Shown in pieces: positions 1 through 7,108 of a DNA stretch of 7,138 nt. Origin of the DNA: Limisphaerales bacterium (GTDB lineage: Bacteria; Verrucomicrobiota; Verrucomicrobiia; Limisphaerales; UBA11358); contig DAIDJC010000175.1 in assembly GCA_027451565.1 (NCBI GenBank), positions 1 through 7,138 of the forward strand. The letters are read 5' to 3'. The translations under genes and the position numbers were made by a program. The notes under the pieces are model-generated. The model did no database searches and was not told the origin of the DNA. It worked only from the letters and a program-made list of their open reading frames with translations. Position 1 is the stretch's first letter. Each line of letters opens with the position of its first letter.

Positions 1-2
1 CG

Positions 3-455
3 CCCGAAGTAAAAGATCCGGTTTGCCTGCACGCCCCAACGCGAAAAAGCATCAGCTTCTTCGGGGCTGTACGCCTCAGAGACGGCAAGCTGGTCATGTC
101 CCAGCCCAACGGAATGTTTGATGCCGCTACCTGCTGGGATTTTTACCGGAAATTGGAGCGTTACCGTCGTCCAGGCGGGAAAATGGTGGTGATCATTGAC
201 AACGCTCGCTATCACCATGCCAACCTGCATGCGGCTTGGCGACGAAGTGTATCGGATCATTTTTGTCTGCATTTCCTGCCGCCGTATAGTCCGGAACTCA
301 ATCCGATCGAACGGGTTTGGAAACTCACTCGGCGGCGATGTCTGCACAACTGCTATTTCGCAACTCTGGATGCAGTGATCACGGCGGTAACACCCTCATT
401 CAAGCTCTGGTCCCGTCCCAATGCCACGTTGCGACGCCTCTGTGGAATTCTTTAA
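3..455 (+). CDS. IS630-family transposase, C-terminal part (5' truncated by window edge)
   Basis: The frame is open from the left edge to TAA at 453-455 and gives 150 residues of a DDE transposase. The second catalytic Asp lies in IIDNARYHHA (Asp codon 198-200). The catalytic Glu lies in LPPYSPELNPIERVWK (Glu codon 309-311). There are 36 residues between them, and the PPYSPELNPIE signature is characteristic of the IS630/Tc1/mariner superfamily. Enzymes of this family cut and rejoin element ends, usually at TA targets. Family members are usually about 340 residues, so roughly the first half, including the first catalytic Asp and the DNA-binding region, lies outside the window. An internal ATG at 96 would remove visible family sequence, so it is not the start. 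The end of the element to the right could not be located because its other terminus is missing. Whether the full gene is intact cannot be judged. Confidence 0.9.
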   Translation, partial: PEVKDPVCLHAPTRKSISFFGAVRLRDGKLVMSQPNGMFDAATCWDFYRKLERYRRPGGKMVVIIDNARYHHANLHAAWRRSVSDHFCLHFLPPYSPELNPIERVWKLTRRRCLHNCYFATLDAVITAVTPSFKLWSRPNATLRRLCGIL

Positions 456-553
456 CATGTGCATTTATTTATGACGCTGTGTTTAGTAGGAAAAAATATC
501 AAGACAGGACAAAATTATTGCAGAACATTAAAAGTTCCCACCATGGAGGGGTT

Positions 554-1486
554 GTGACATTTAAATGCAGAATTGTTTCGCAGCAATACAGAACGTCGGA
601 ATGGAATGATTTTCAGATTGATGACGTTTTGTATTCTCCACGGGTGAATCTTAAGGAGGCCGATTGTCTTGTGGCACTTTATGATCCCACGGAGGAATTG
701 CTTGAGTTTTCAGGACCAAAGGTATGGTTTACCATTGAGCCAAAGTGGCATCACCATTTTCATAGTCATCCCATTGGCAAGAAGTTGATGAGGAAACTGG
801 ATGAATCTGAGCATGCCTTTTATGGTAATCCAAATCCTGCCTACCGCGTTTCACATCCAACTTATCGTGGACCAATGACATTTCCGCGGCAACAGGAAGT
901 AAAAGAAAAGGCAATCGCGTGCGTTAACAATTATGGAGGGCGATTTTGGTTCCTGAGGTGGCATATTTGGTTAAGAAACCGCATGATTTTGAACCCGATG
1001 GTCGAGCTTTATGGGAATCTTGGCTCTTGGGAGCGATTTCGAGATTTCCCGCGATTTTGGATGAAAGGGCCGCCATTAAACCATCAGAGGACAAGTTCAC
1101 CGGGGAGTAGTTGCATGTGTGATGAGCATCTTCTTTTTCTATCAAAATTCAAGGTGGCTGTTTGTCTCGAAAATTGTTTGGAGGAGCGCTATTTCACTGA
1201 AAAGTTTGTGAATGCGGCCCGTGCGGGCTGCATTCCGGTTTACCACGCTCATCCCAGTGTCCGGGAAATATTCTTGAAAGGGGCAAAGTGGGTTGACCCT
1301 GCTGATTTTGATTTTTCGCCATCGAAGACGATCCGACATGCGCTGGAGCAGGACCAGGCCGAGTTTCGGCGCATAAATGACGCGTGGCTTTTATCAGGGG
1401 CTGTTTCTGACACAGATGATCAGGATTGTGTGAAAAAAATTCACCAGATACTACGACGCAAATTAATGGAACAGGCCAGGAAATGA
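554..1486 (+). CDS. Glycosyltransferase family 10 (alpha-fucosyltransferase-like)
   Basis: This is probably a cytoplasmic transferase that moves fucose or a similar sugar from a GDP-sugar to a glycan acceptor. The C-terminal half carries the GT10 donor-binding signature: KFKVAVCLENCLEERYFTEKF followed by NAARAGCIPVY. Counting from GTG 554, these include Glu206-Asn207, Glu216-Lys217, Gly225 and Pro228. They match the family pattern F-x-E-N-S ... Y-x-T-E-K ... G-x-x-P-V. Upstream are ELYGNLGSW and an acceptor-side region with WFTIEPKWHHHF, corresponding to the family 'E-P/S' block. The start is uncertain. GTG 554 follows GGAGGGG (545-551) with short spacing and gives 310 residues, about normal for bacterial members. 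TTG 518 behind AGGA (506-509) is an alternative. The same frame stays open back to 317 inside the transposase gene, but that stretch has no family resemblance. Linkage and acceptor cannot be read from sequence. Confidence 0.83.
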   Translation: MTFKCRIVSQQYRTSEWNDFQIDDVLYSPRVNLKEADCLVALYDPTEELLEFSGPKVWFTIEPKWHHHFHSHPIGKKLMRKLDESEHAFYGNPNPAYRVSHPTYRGPMTFPRQQEVKEKAIACVNNYGGRFWFLRWHIWLRNRMILNPMVELYGNLGSWERFRDFPRFWMKGPPLNHQRTSSPGSSCMCDEHLLFLSKFKVAVCLENCLEERYFTEKFVNAARAGCIPVYHAHPSVREIFLKGAKWVDPADFDFSPSKTIRHALEQDQAEFRRINDAWLLSGAVSDTDDQDCVKKIHQILRRKLMEQARK

Positions 1487-1540
1487 CTTTAATTGTATTT
1501 GCGAAGGAAATCCTTTGAGAATTTTACATCAAAAGCCGTA

Positions 1541-2395
1541 ATGAGGGTCAGCGTAATGATAACCTCCCGTAACCGGTCTGCCGATTTGGCGCGGACCTGT
1601 GCCCAGATTAAGCGATTGAATCCAGGACCTTTTGAGGTTTTGATCACGGCAGACGGATGCACAGATGATACAATCAAGGTGGTGAAGAAGGCGCTGCCCG
1701 GGGCGAGATTAATCGTAAATAAAGTAGGGAGGGGTTCAGTGGCCTCCAGGGACTTTATGATGCGCGAAGCCAGGGGTGATCTGGTGTTGGCTCTGGATGA
1801 TGACAGTTATCTGGAGCAGGGGGATGCATTGAGGGCTATCGCCACTGACTTCGAGAAAAACCCAAAACTGGCTGTTTTGCATTTCCCCCAAAGGACCGAT
1901 GAATATCCCGAGACACTGAGCCAAATGGATTTTGGCTCGGCGCGGTTGACGCGCACTTTCGCAAATTCAGGGGCCGTTCTCCGCCGGGATGTGTATCTTT
2001 CGCTTCCAGGTTTTGAACCGCGGTTTTTCCACATGTACGAAGAGCCGGATTACGCACTGCAATGCGTGGCGGCGGGGTTTGAGGTTTTGTATAACCCGAT
2101 ACTCACGATTCGGCATTATTTTTCAGGGGCGACACGGAATGAGATGAGGAATCATCACCGGCATTCCCGGAATGAACTGTGGAGTGTCTGGTTGCGCTGT
2201 CCTTTTCCGCAATGTTTGGCAGTTGGAGCCTATCGGTTGCTTTCGCAGTTGGGATATGCTCGTAAACGAGGGTTGGGTTGGGTATTGAGGGAGCCTGTTT
2301 GGTGGTGGCAGGCTTTGCAGGGAGCGGGATTCTGTTTTAAAAACCGGAGGCCCGTTGCATGGAAAATGTACAGGAAATGGCTCAGACTCGGTTGA
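1541..2395 (+). CDS. Glycosyltransferase family 2 (GT-A fold)
   Basis: This is a predicted cytoplasmic inverting glycosyltransferase that uses a nucleotide-sugar donor. The 284-residue protein opens with VSVMITSRNRSADL, the first beta strand of a GT-A domain. Donor-site motifs are visible: ADGCTDD (Asp38), the metal-binding acidic run LALDDDSY (Asp86-Asp88, the DxD equivalent), and the candidate catalytic acid pair in MYEEPDYALQC (Glu167, Glu168, Asp170). The segment NSGAVLRRDVYLSLPGF before the acid block is typical of GT2 rhamnosyl- and glucosyltransferase-like proteins. There is no convincing membrane helix, although the C-terminus is Trp-rich (EPVWWWQAL). ATG 1541 is chosen because it places four residues before the first conserved strand. 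No good Shine-Dalgarno precedes it, and the frame extends upstream to a TTG at 1493, which is a less likely start. It begins 54 bases after the GT10 stop and is probably co-transcribed. The transferred sugar is unknown. Confidence 0.87.
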   Translation: MRVSVMITSRNRSADLARTCAQIKRLNPGPFEVLITADGCTDDTIKVVKKALPGARLIVNKVGRGSVASRDFMMREARGDLVLALDDDSYLEQGDALRAIATDFEKNPKLAVLHFPQRTDEYPETLSQMDFGSARLTRTFANSGAVLRRDVYLSLPGFEPRFFHMYEEPDYALQCVAAGFEVLYNPILTIRHYFSGATRNEMRNHHRHSRNELWSVWLRCPFPQCLAVGAYRLLSQLGYARKRGLGWVLREPVWWWQALQGAGFCFKNRRPVAWKMYRKWLRLG

Positions 2396-2458
2396 TTCCT
2401 CTGGTATAAAAAATGCTGATCCCCTGCAGGGTGTCGGCCATTGCGGCACTTGTTTAAA

Positions 2459-5400
2459 ATGTGTACAAAGATTCTTTTGAAATTCAGGGGATTGTGCCGC
2501 ATTACTGTGGGCCTTAGCCTGTTATGGGGATGGGTCCATTTTGGTGCGTGGTGTGGACAGGCCCAAACTTCGTTAAATGTCGCCAATTTTGGGGCCGTCG
2601 GGGATGAACGCCAAGTTTGGGTCAGGACAGTGGCCAGTTCCACCATCGTTTCGTTTACCAACAGTTTGAGCAGCGCGGATATTGGAAAAACAGTGATGCT
2701 TTTTGGTGTTGGCGACCTGAATGTGGGAAATAATGTTAAAGGGGCTTACGTGACTAATGCCCAGGATTTAATTGCGGTCATCGGGAACATTGCCAATGGA
2801 ACAAACGCGGTGATTTCCGGGGATATTCCACAAGTCACGTCGAATGGTGTTTATTGTATCTACGGTAAAAACAATTCAGATGCGTTTCAAGCCGCTGTCA
2901 ACGCAGCCCAGGGGACCAACACAATCATCAATATTCCTATTGGGAATTACCTTCTCATACCGGATTGTCAATACACCAATTTTAACAATAATCTTCCGAA
3001 TGTTAACTATTTTGCAATGAATTTTTGCCAGGGCATAATCTTGCGCAAAGGAGGCATTCATTTTTTGGGGGCAGGTGTCGGGAAGACGGTCCTTGTGGCC
3101 GATGGAGCATTTAAAAACCAAGGCGGTTATTGCCTGCGCGGCGGCATTTTTAATTGCATTGGCCCGGTTGCAAACAACTACCCCCTAATTTGGGAGGGAT
3201 TGACTTTTGACGGCGGTATGCCAATTGCTGACACGGGGAACGAGGGAACCCAGCCGGCGAATCCAATTGATGGACAAGGCTGGGATGGATCCTCATACGC
3301 CGGTTTGGATTCTGGCATTCAGCCGCTTCATCTTTTCAAGGAATTCAATAATTGCGAGTTCCGTCATTTTCGGGGTGAGATGATCAAAGGCGTTACCGGC
3401 TCGGCGGAAAATGAGTCAATCCTTGTCACCAATTGTTTTGCCTGGGATGGCAACGCAACCTTTTTTAACTATAATTTTGCGCACACGATCACAGGCTGCA
3501 CTTTTTCAAATATGTACCAGGTTGAGGAGTTTTATTTGAAGTACCCCACTAATTATCCGTCCTATTTCATCAACAATCTAACAACCAATGTATGGCATAA
3601 TCTTATTTCTTTAAACGGCGGGACACTGACCAATGAGCCGTATGTCATATCCAACAACGTTTTTTACTGCCAAAATAATGGAAATGCCATTGCCACATGC
3701 CCAGCTAGTTCGGTTTTGATTGTCAGTAATCAATTTATCGAGCAGCCAGGGGCTTATACGGTCGCTTTAGAAATTGGGGAGGCTGGGGCGCAACCGGGAT
3801 CGCCGGATGCGTTTAACACCAATATCATTATCAGTGGCAATTCGTTTCTAAATAGTTTCTATTCGCAGTTTCAGGTCGGAGGTGGTGTCGGTCCCGCTGA
3901 CCCCAATCGTGCTGAAAAGGTAATTTTTAATGGAAATAGCATCAGCAATGCGAACGGTGGTTGGAAATTCTACGTTGATTGGGGTTGGTCCTCTGGCATC
4001 GAAATCGAGTCAAATAATTTTAATGGTGATATTTTGTACATTCAACAGTCCGCATCAGGACCTTACGCGTTTATTTCTACAAACAATAATTATTGGACTT
4101 ATCAGTTGTGCGACGGCGGTGCGGGAACTAATATAAATATTAGTTATGGTGGTGGGCCAATGCAATGCTTGACTTATCATTACAGCACAAATGTCACATT
4201 GGAGCTTTCGGATGCCGACTCCAACAGCATTCCGGCTGGCGCTCAACTTGTTGTGACAAATGGAAACTGGAGCAATGCCAACATTCCGATATGGTTGAAT
4301 AGCGCCCGTACCGTGGGGCCGATCATTATTCCGTGGGGCAAAGTGATGGTGTTTGACTGGACCAACAGTCGGTGGGTGCCTGAGCTTAATGGGGGAAATG
4401 CACCTCCTACTGTATCGAGCATAAGTGCAAATCCGACGGGCATTTCCACAAATGGCGGTGTTCTGATCGTGAATCCGGGGCCTCTTCAGCTTTCGGCCCA
4501 AGCTTTTTCGGCAGCGAATGATTCTTTGACTTGGCAATGGACACAAGTTGTAAACGGGGGGGCGGCATCGGTTTATTCCCAGGGTTCAGGTTTGAATCCG
4601 AGCATGAGTTTTACAAACACTTCCGCGATGATTGGAGCCACCAATGTGTGGACATTGACTATTACGGATCCTGGTAACGGCTACTCCGTGCAGACGCAAG
4701 CGGTTGTGGTGGTCGTGGCGCCGGTTTCCAACCCCACAAACCAACCGCCCCCGCAGACACTGAATGTCACCAATTATGGTGCGGTGGGTGATGCGGTGCA
4801 GTGCTATGTCAACACCAGCTCCAATTCGGTTTTGGTCACCACCACCAATATCCTTCCGGCATCTTGTGTCGGGGATGCCATAGAGATTTTTGGCCAGGGC
4901 CAAAGCACCTATGGAACCAATTCCTTTGGAACGGTCGGGTATGGCAACCAGGATCTCATTGCCAATATCACCAGGGTGATTCGTGGGACCAATGTCTATA
5001 TCTCTATTCCGGCTCAAAAAAGTTCCATCGGGGCCTTTGCCACCTACGGTCACGATAATAGCGCCAACATTCAAAGCGCCATGGCTGCCGTGACCAATGC
5101 CAATGCCGCGATTTACTTTCCCTCAGGCAACTATCTGGTTTTGGCCCGTGCAACCTCGCCGGGGTATGGAAATTTTGGAATTGGATTGAATCGGGGCGGT
5201 TTGGCCTTCACGGGGGATGGTCCTGACAAAACCACATTGATCAGCCAGGGGGCCTGGACTCTGCAGGGCGGCAGTGCCTGGCGCGGCTTTTTGTTCGAGG
5301 AAAACCCGCCGGTCACCAACAATTTGCCGTTCATCATTGAGAACATGACCGTGGATGGCGGGGTCCAGCAGGGCAACACGGCCCTGCACGGCTACCCTGC

Positions 5401-6901
5401 CAACCCGGTGGATGGTCAGGGTTGGGACCTCACCCATGACGCATTTCTGGTGGCAGCCTCTGCACCCGATGTGACGTTCAACCAGATGATCTGGACCAAC
5501 GTGGTGTTTCAGCATTGGCGCGGTGACATGGCAAGAACCTTGGACCAAGGCAAAAACGCCAATCTCCTGGCTCAAAATTGTTCCTTCTTGGATGGAAACG
5601 CGACTGCTTTCAACCTGGATTTGTCCATCAATTTCACCAACTGTGTTTTTGACAATTTATTCCAGGTGGCTCAATTCTCACAGGCTTACTGCGCCAATTC
5701 CTGCTTTTTTCAAAACAATGTGTGTTCCAATATCACCGGGAACACCCTTGAGATTGTGGGCGGAACGGGTGGAAACCCCGGTTTTGTGATTTGCAATAAT
5801 TCGTTTTACCTGGCGGGCAATGGCTTGAACGGCATCGAAACCGGGCCTGCGGACAATCTGACGGTCTTCAACAACACTTTCGTCTGCCAGGATTACGCCA
5901 ATGTGGTGAACCTGGGCGCGGCGGCATATCAGGGAACCTTCGACAACAGCAATATCCTCGTCACCGCAAACACGGTGATCAATCCCGGCACATTTTTGGA
6001 AATCTCCGGCGGATCCTCCGCAACGGACCCTCAGCGCTCAGAATCCGTCATCGCCTCGGGAAACGTGCTGCAAAACCCGGATTTTGGCGTCACCCTGTTT
6101 TTGGATAGTGGATGGTCCACCAACGTTGTGCTTTCCGGCAACAATTGTTCCCAATTCAACAATTTGCAAAATTCAGTCCTGGTCCAGTCCGCTGCGGGCG
6201 GGGTGCCTTATGCCGACATCGGGCTGGATAACCAGTATTTTACCCAGGTGCAAAGCCCGGTTGGTGCCACCAACATTCTCAGCTACGGCAAAGGATCCCG
6301 GTATTATGCCAATAATTCGGCTCCCGGCTCGGCCTGGGTGATCCAAAACTCGGATGCGGGTCAAATTCCATCCGGCGCACAGGTTTATTTTTATAACCTC
6401 AATTCATTCAACATTCCTTTTTACCTGAATTCTGTGAACGGCGGCCAAGTGATGGTAGCCAGCGGAGGATCAGTGACGGCGGCATGGCAGAACAACCAAT
6501 GGGTTTTGCAGGGGACAAACAGTTCGGTGAATACGCCGTTGGCGGTTTCAGCAATATCCGTCAGTGTTCCCAACGCGGAAACCAATTCAACGGTGTACAC
6601 CGTCCAACCAGGTTCCTTGCAATTGTCCGCAAGCGCCGCAGGCCCGTCGGGCGATCCCATCGCATGGCAATGGTTGGTGGGAGTAAACGGCGGACCTTTG
6701 GCCGCCTATTCCTCCGGCAGCGGATCCAATCCTGCCATAGGTTTGGCCTATTCGACTGCCCAGGAAGGAAACACCAATCTCTGGGTTCTGCAAGTGACAG
6801 ACACCAAAAGCGGTGTGTCAGCCCAAACCAATCTCAATTTGTTTGTCATGCTGCCCGCTCCGCAAGGCATGCATTTTTCATTTTCTGTTGCCGGCCAATA
6901 A
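2459..6901 (+). CDS. Secreted tandem pectate-lyase-like beta-helix protein with two Ig/PKD-like domains
   Basis: The protein has 1480 residues. Residues 1-35 look like a Sec signal peptide: a basic N-region with Lys4, Lys8, Arg10 and Arg14, a hydrophobic core at 15-31, and cleavage after CGQA. No lipobox is present. Two homologous units follow, at about 37-766 and 767-1480. Each starts with LNVxNxGAVGD, the typical opening of pectate-lyase superfamily (PF12708-type) right-handed beta-helix domains. Each then has an Asp/Ala-Gln block (near 141 and 866), a PxGNYL strand, a G-x-G-x-x-KT turn, and many N-x-F/N-x-C beta-helix rungs. Each ends with a small beta domain (IPxGAQ) and an Ig/PKD-like domain with WQW near its middle (about 648-760 and 1359-1470). 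Cysteines are frequent, as expected for an exported protein. The fold is shared by polysaccharide lyases, epimerases, hydrolases and purely structural proteins, so the activity is not established. The gene lies 63 bases after GT2, suggesting a role with the same glycan. ATG 2459 gives the best signal peptide; TTG 2441 is an alternative. Neither has a clear ribosome binding site. Confidence 0.85.
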   Translation: MCTKILLKFRGLCRITVGLSLLWGWVHFGAWCGQAQTSLNVANFGAVGDERQVWVRTVASSTIVSFTNSLSSADIGKTVMLFGVGDLNVGNNVKGAYVTNAQDLIAVIGNIANGTNAVISGDIPQVTSNGVYCIYGKNNSDAFQAAVNAAQGTNTIINIPIGNYLLIPDCQYTNFNNNLPNVNYFAMNFCQGIILRKGGIHFLGAGVGKTVLVADGAFKNQGGYCLRGGIFNCIGPVANNYPLIWEGLTFDGGMPIADTGNEGTQPANPIDGQGWDGSSYAGLDSGIQPLHLFKEFNNCEFRHFRGEMIKGVTGSAENESILVTNCFAWDGNATFFNYNFAHTITGCTFSNMYQVEEFYLKYPTNYPSYFINNLTTNVWHNLISLNGGTLTNEPYVISNNVFYCQNNGNAIATCPASSVLIVSNQFIEQPGAYTVALEIGEAGAQPGSPDAFNTNIIISGNSFLNSFYSQFQVGGGVGPADPNRAEKVIFNGNSISNANGGWKFYVDWGWSSGIEIESNNFNGDILYIQQSASGPYAFISTNNNYWTYQLCDGGAGTNINISYGGGPMQCLTYHYSTNVTLELSDADSNSIPAGAQLVVTNGNWSNANIPIWLNSARTVGPIIIPWGKVMVFDWTNSRWVPELNGGNAPPTVSSISANPTGISTNGGVLIVNPGPLQLSAQAFSAANDSLTWQWTQVVNGGAASVYSQGSGLNPSMSFTNTSAMIGATNVWTLTITDPGNGYSVQTQAVVVVVAPVSNPTNQPPPQTLNVTNYGAVGDAVQCYVNTSSNSVLVTTTNILPASCVGDAIEIFGQGQSTYGTNSFGTVGYGNQDLIANITRVIRGTNVYISIPAQKSSIGAFATYGHDNSANIQSAMAAVTNANAAIYFPSGNYLVLARATSPGYGNFGIGLNRGGLAFTGDGPDKTTLISQGAWTLQGGSAWRGFLFEENPPVTNNLPFIIENMTVDGGVQQGNTALHGYPANPVDGQGWDLTHDAFLVAASAPDVTFNQMIWTNVVFQHWRGDMARTLDQGKNANLLAQNCSFLDGNATAFNLDLSINFTNCVFDNLFQVAQFSQAYCANSCFFQNNVCSNITGNTLEIVGGTGGNPGFVICNNSFYLAGNGLNGIETGPADNLTVFNNTFVCQDYANVVNLGAAAYQGTFDNSNILVTANTVINPGTFLEISGGSSATDPQRSESVIASGNVLQNPDFGVTLFLDSGWSTNVVLSGNNCSQFNNLQNSVLVQSAAGGVPYADIGLDNQYFTQVQSPVGATNILSYGKGSRYYANNSAPGSAWVIQNSDAGQIPSGAQVYFYNLNSFNIPFYLNSVNGGQVMVASGGSVTAAWQNNQWVLQGTNSSVNTPLAVSAISVSVPNAETNSTVYTVQPGSLQLSASAAGPSGDPIAWQWLVGVNGGPLAAYSSGSGSNPAIGLAYSTAQEGNTNLWVLQVTDTKSGVSAQTNLNLFVMLPAPQGMHFSFSVAGQ
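2567..4756 (+). repeat. Module 1 of the tandem-duplicated beta-helix/Ig unit
   Basis: This covers residues about 37-766 of the large secreted protein. Landmarks in order are SLNVANFGAVGD (from 38), SDAFQAAV (Asp141), ANPIDGQGWD (267-276), FRHFRGEM (Glu307), DGNATFFN (from 330), DPNRAEKVI with a GWSS block, SIPAGAQ, and an Ig/PKD-like domain from about 648. A Pro-rich linker (NPTNQPPPQ) joins it to module 2. Base composition is AT-rich: three 60-base lines counted by hand (2941, 3541, 4021) gave 35-38% GC. Confidence 0.8.
4757..6898 (+). repeat. Module 2 of the tandem-duplicated beta-helix/Ig unit
   Basis: This covers residues 767-1480 of the large secreted protein. It repeats the module 1 landmarks in the same order: TLNVTNYGAVGD (from 767), Asp866 block, ANPVDGQGWD (981-990), FQHWRGDM (Asp1023), DGNATAFN (from 1045), DPQRSESVI with a GWST block, QIPSGAQ, and an Ig/PKD-like domain from about 1359. 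The offset between equivalent residues stays at about 711-729, so few large indels separate the copies. Three lines counted by hand (5341, 5941, 6241) gave 52-68% GC, far above module 1. Confidence 0.8.
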
Positions 6902-6986
6902 GCAAGGACCTTGAGAGGCTGTTTTAAAATTCTGAGGGGGATTCAAGGAGGGATTTTGGGTTCAGCCGAGGCGGAGAGATTCAGGA

Positions 6987-7008
6987 GCGCCGCAGGTGCG
7001 AAATATTT
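6987..7008. repeat. Possible REP-like short hairpin with AAATATTT
   Basis: GCGCC (6987-6991) and GGTGC (6995-6999) can pair around a 3-base GCA loop, with one G-T wobble. The self-complementary AAATATTT follows at 7001-7008. A small G/C-rich hairpin followed by AAATATTTGTA resembles short extragenic palindromes that I recall being dispersed in some Bacteroidota and Verrucomicrobiota genomes. Repetition cannot be shown from one copy, and no T-tract supports a terminator. Confidence 0.3.
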
Positions 7009-7062
7009 GTAAAATGATCTTAAACCACTTCAAGAGTATGAAACAACCCAGCGCCTCTTATT

Positions 7063-7108
7063 CCCTCGCCCCGCAAACGAAGTGTGGGGAGAGGGCCAGG
7101 GAGAGGGG
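7063..7108. repeat. CCCTC-type intergenic inverted repeat
   Basis: CCCTCGCCCC (7063-7072) pairs with GGGGAGAGGG (7086-7095) at 9 of 10 positions around a 13-base loop. A second purine block, GGGAGAGGGG, follows at 7099-7108 after CCA. This arrangement resembles the widespread CCCTCTCCCC...GGGGAGAGGG class of dispersed intergenic repeats. It lies in a gene-free tail and has no T-run after it, so it is a repeat candidate rather than an ordinary intrinsic terminator. Confidence 0.5.

Noticed and set aside
317..553. Upstream extension of the GT10 frame, starting inside the transposase gene at ATG 317
   Set aside because: The first 45 or so codons overlap a well-supported transposase frame, and the protein there has no family resemblance. 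The recognisable GT10 sequence begins after about 554.
1493..1540. TTG start 16 codons upstream for the GT2 gene
   Set aside because: The extra residues precede the first conserved strand and look unrelated. ATG 1541 gives the usual short leader before VSVMITSRNR.
2405..2410. TATAAA as a -10 box for the beta-helix gene
   Set aside because: No matching -35 element is present at 16-18 bases upstream. The region is simply AT-rich.
2422..2431. CCCTGCAGGG palindrome between GT2 and the beta-helix gene as a terminator
   Set aside because: It is a short perfect palindrome with no loop and no T-run after it, so it is not a credible intrinsic terminator.
2230..2661. Minus-strand open frame spanning the GT2/beta-helix junction
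   Set aside because: It is antisense to both genes, has no recognisable domain, and is explained by the composition of the coding strands.
3068..3091. GAGVGKT in the beta-helix protein as a Walker A P-loop
   Set aside because: The matching position in module 2 reads GDGPDKT, and this G-x-G-x-x-KT turn is common in pectate-lyase-like beta-helix proteins. No Walker B or NTPase fold is present.
5123..5575. Long minus-strand open frame opposite module 2 (also 4055-4546 and 4586-5074)
   Set aside because: They lie wholly antisense to the well-supported large gene. Their products are low-complexity and show no domain or start signal.
6902..7012. In-frame continuation after the TAA at 6899-6901 as a readthrough extension
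   Set aside because: The sequence falls in repeat-like intergenic DNA and its translation does not resemble any part of the beta-helix or Ig modules.
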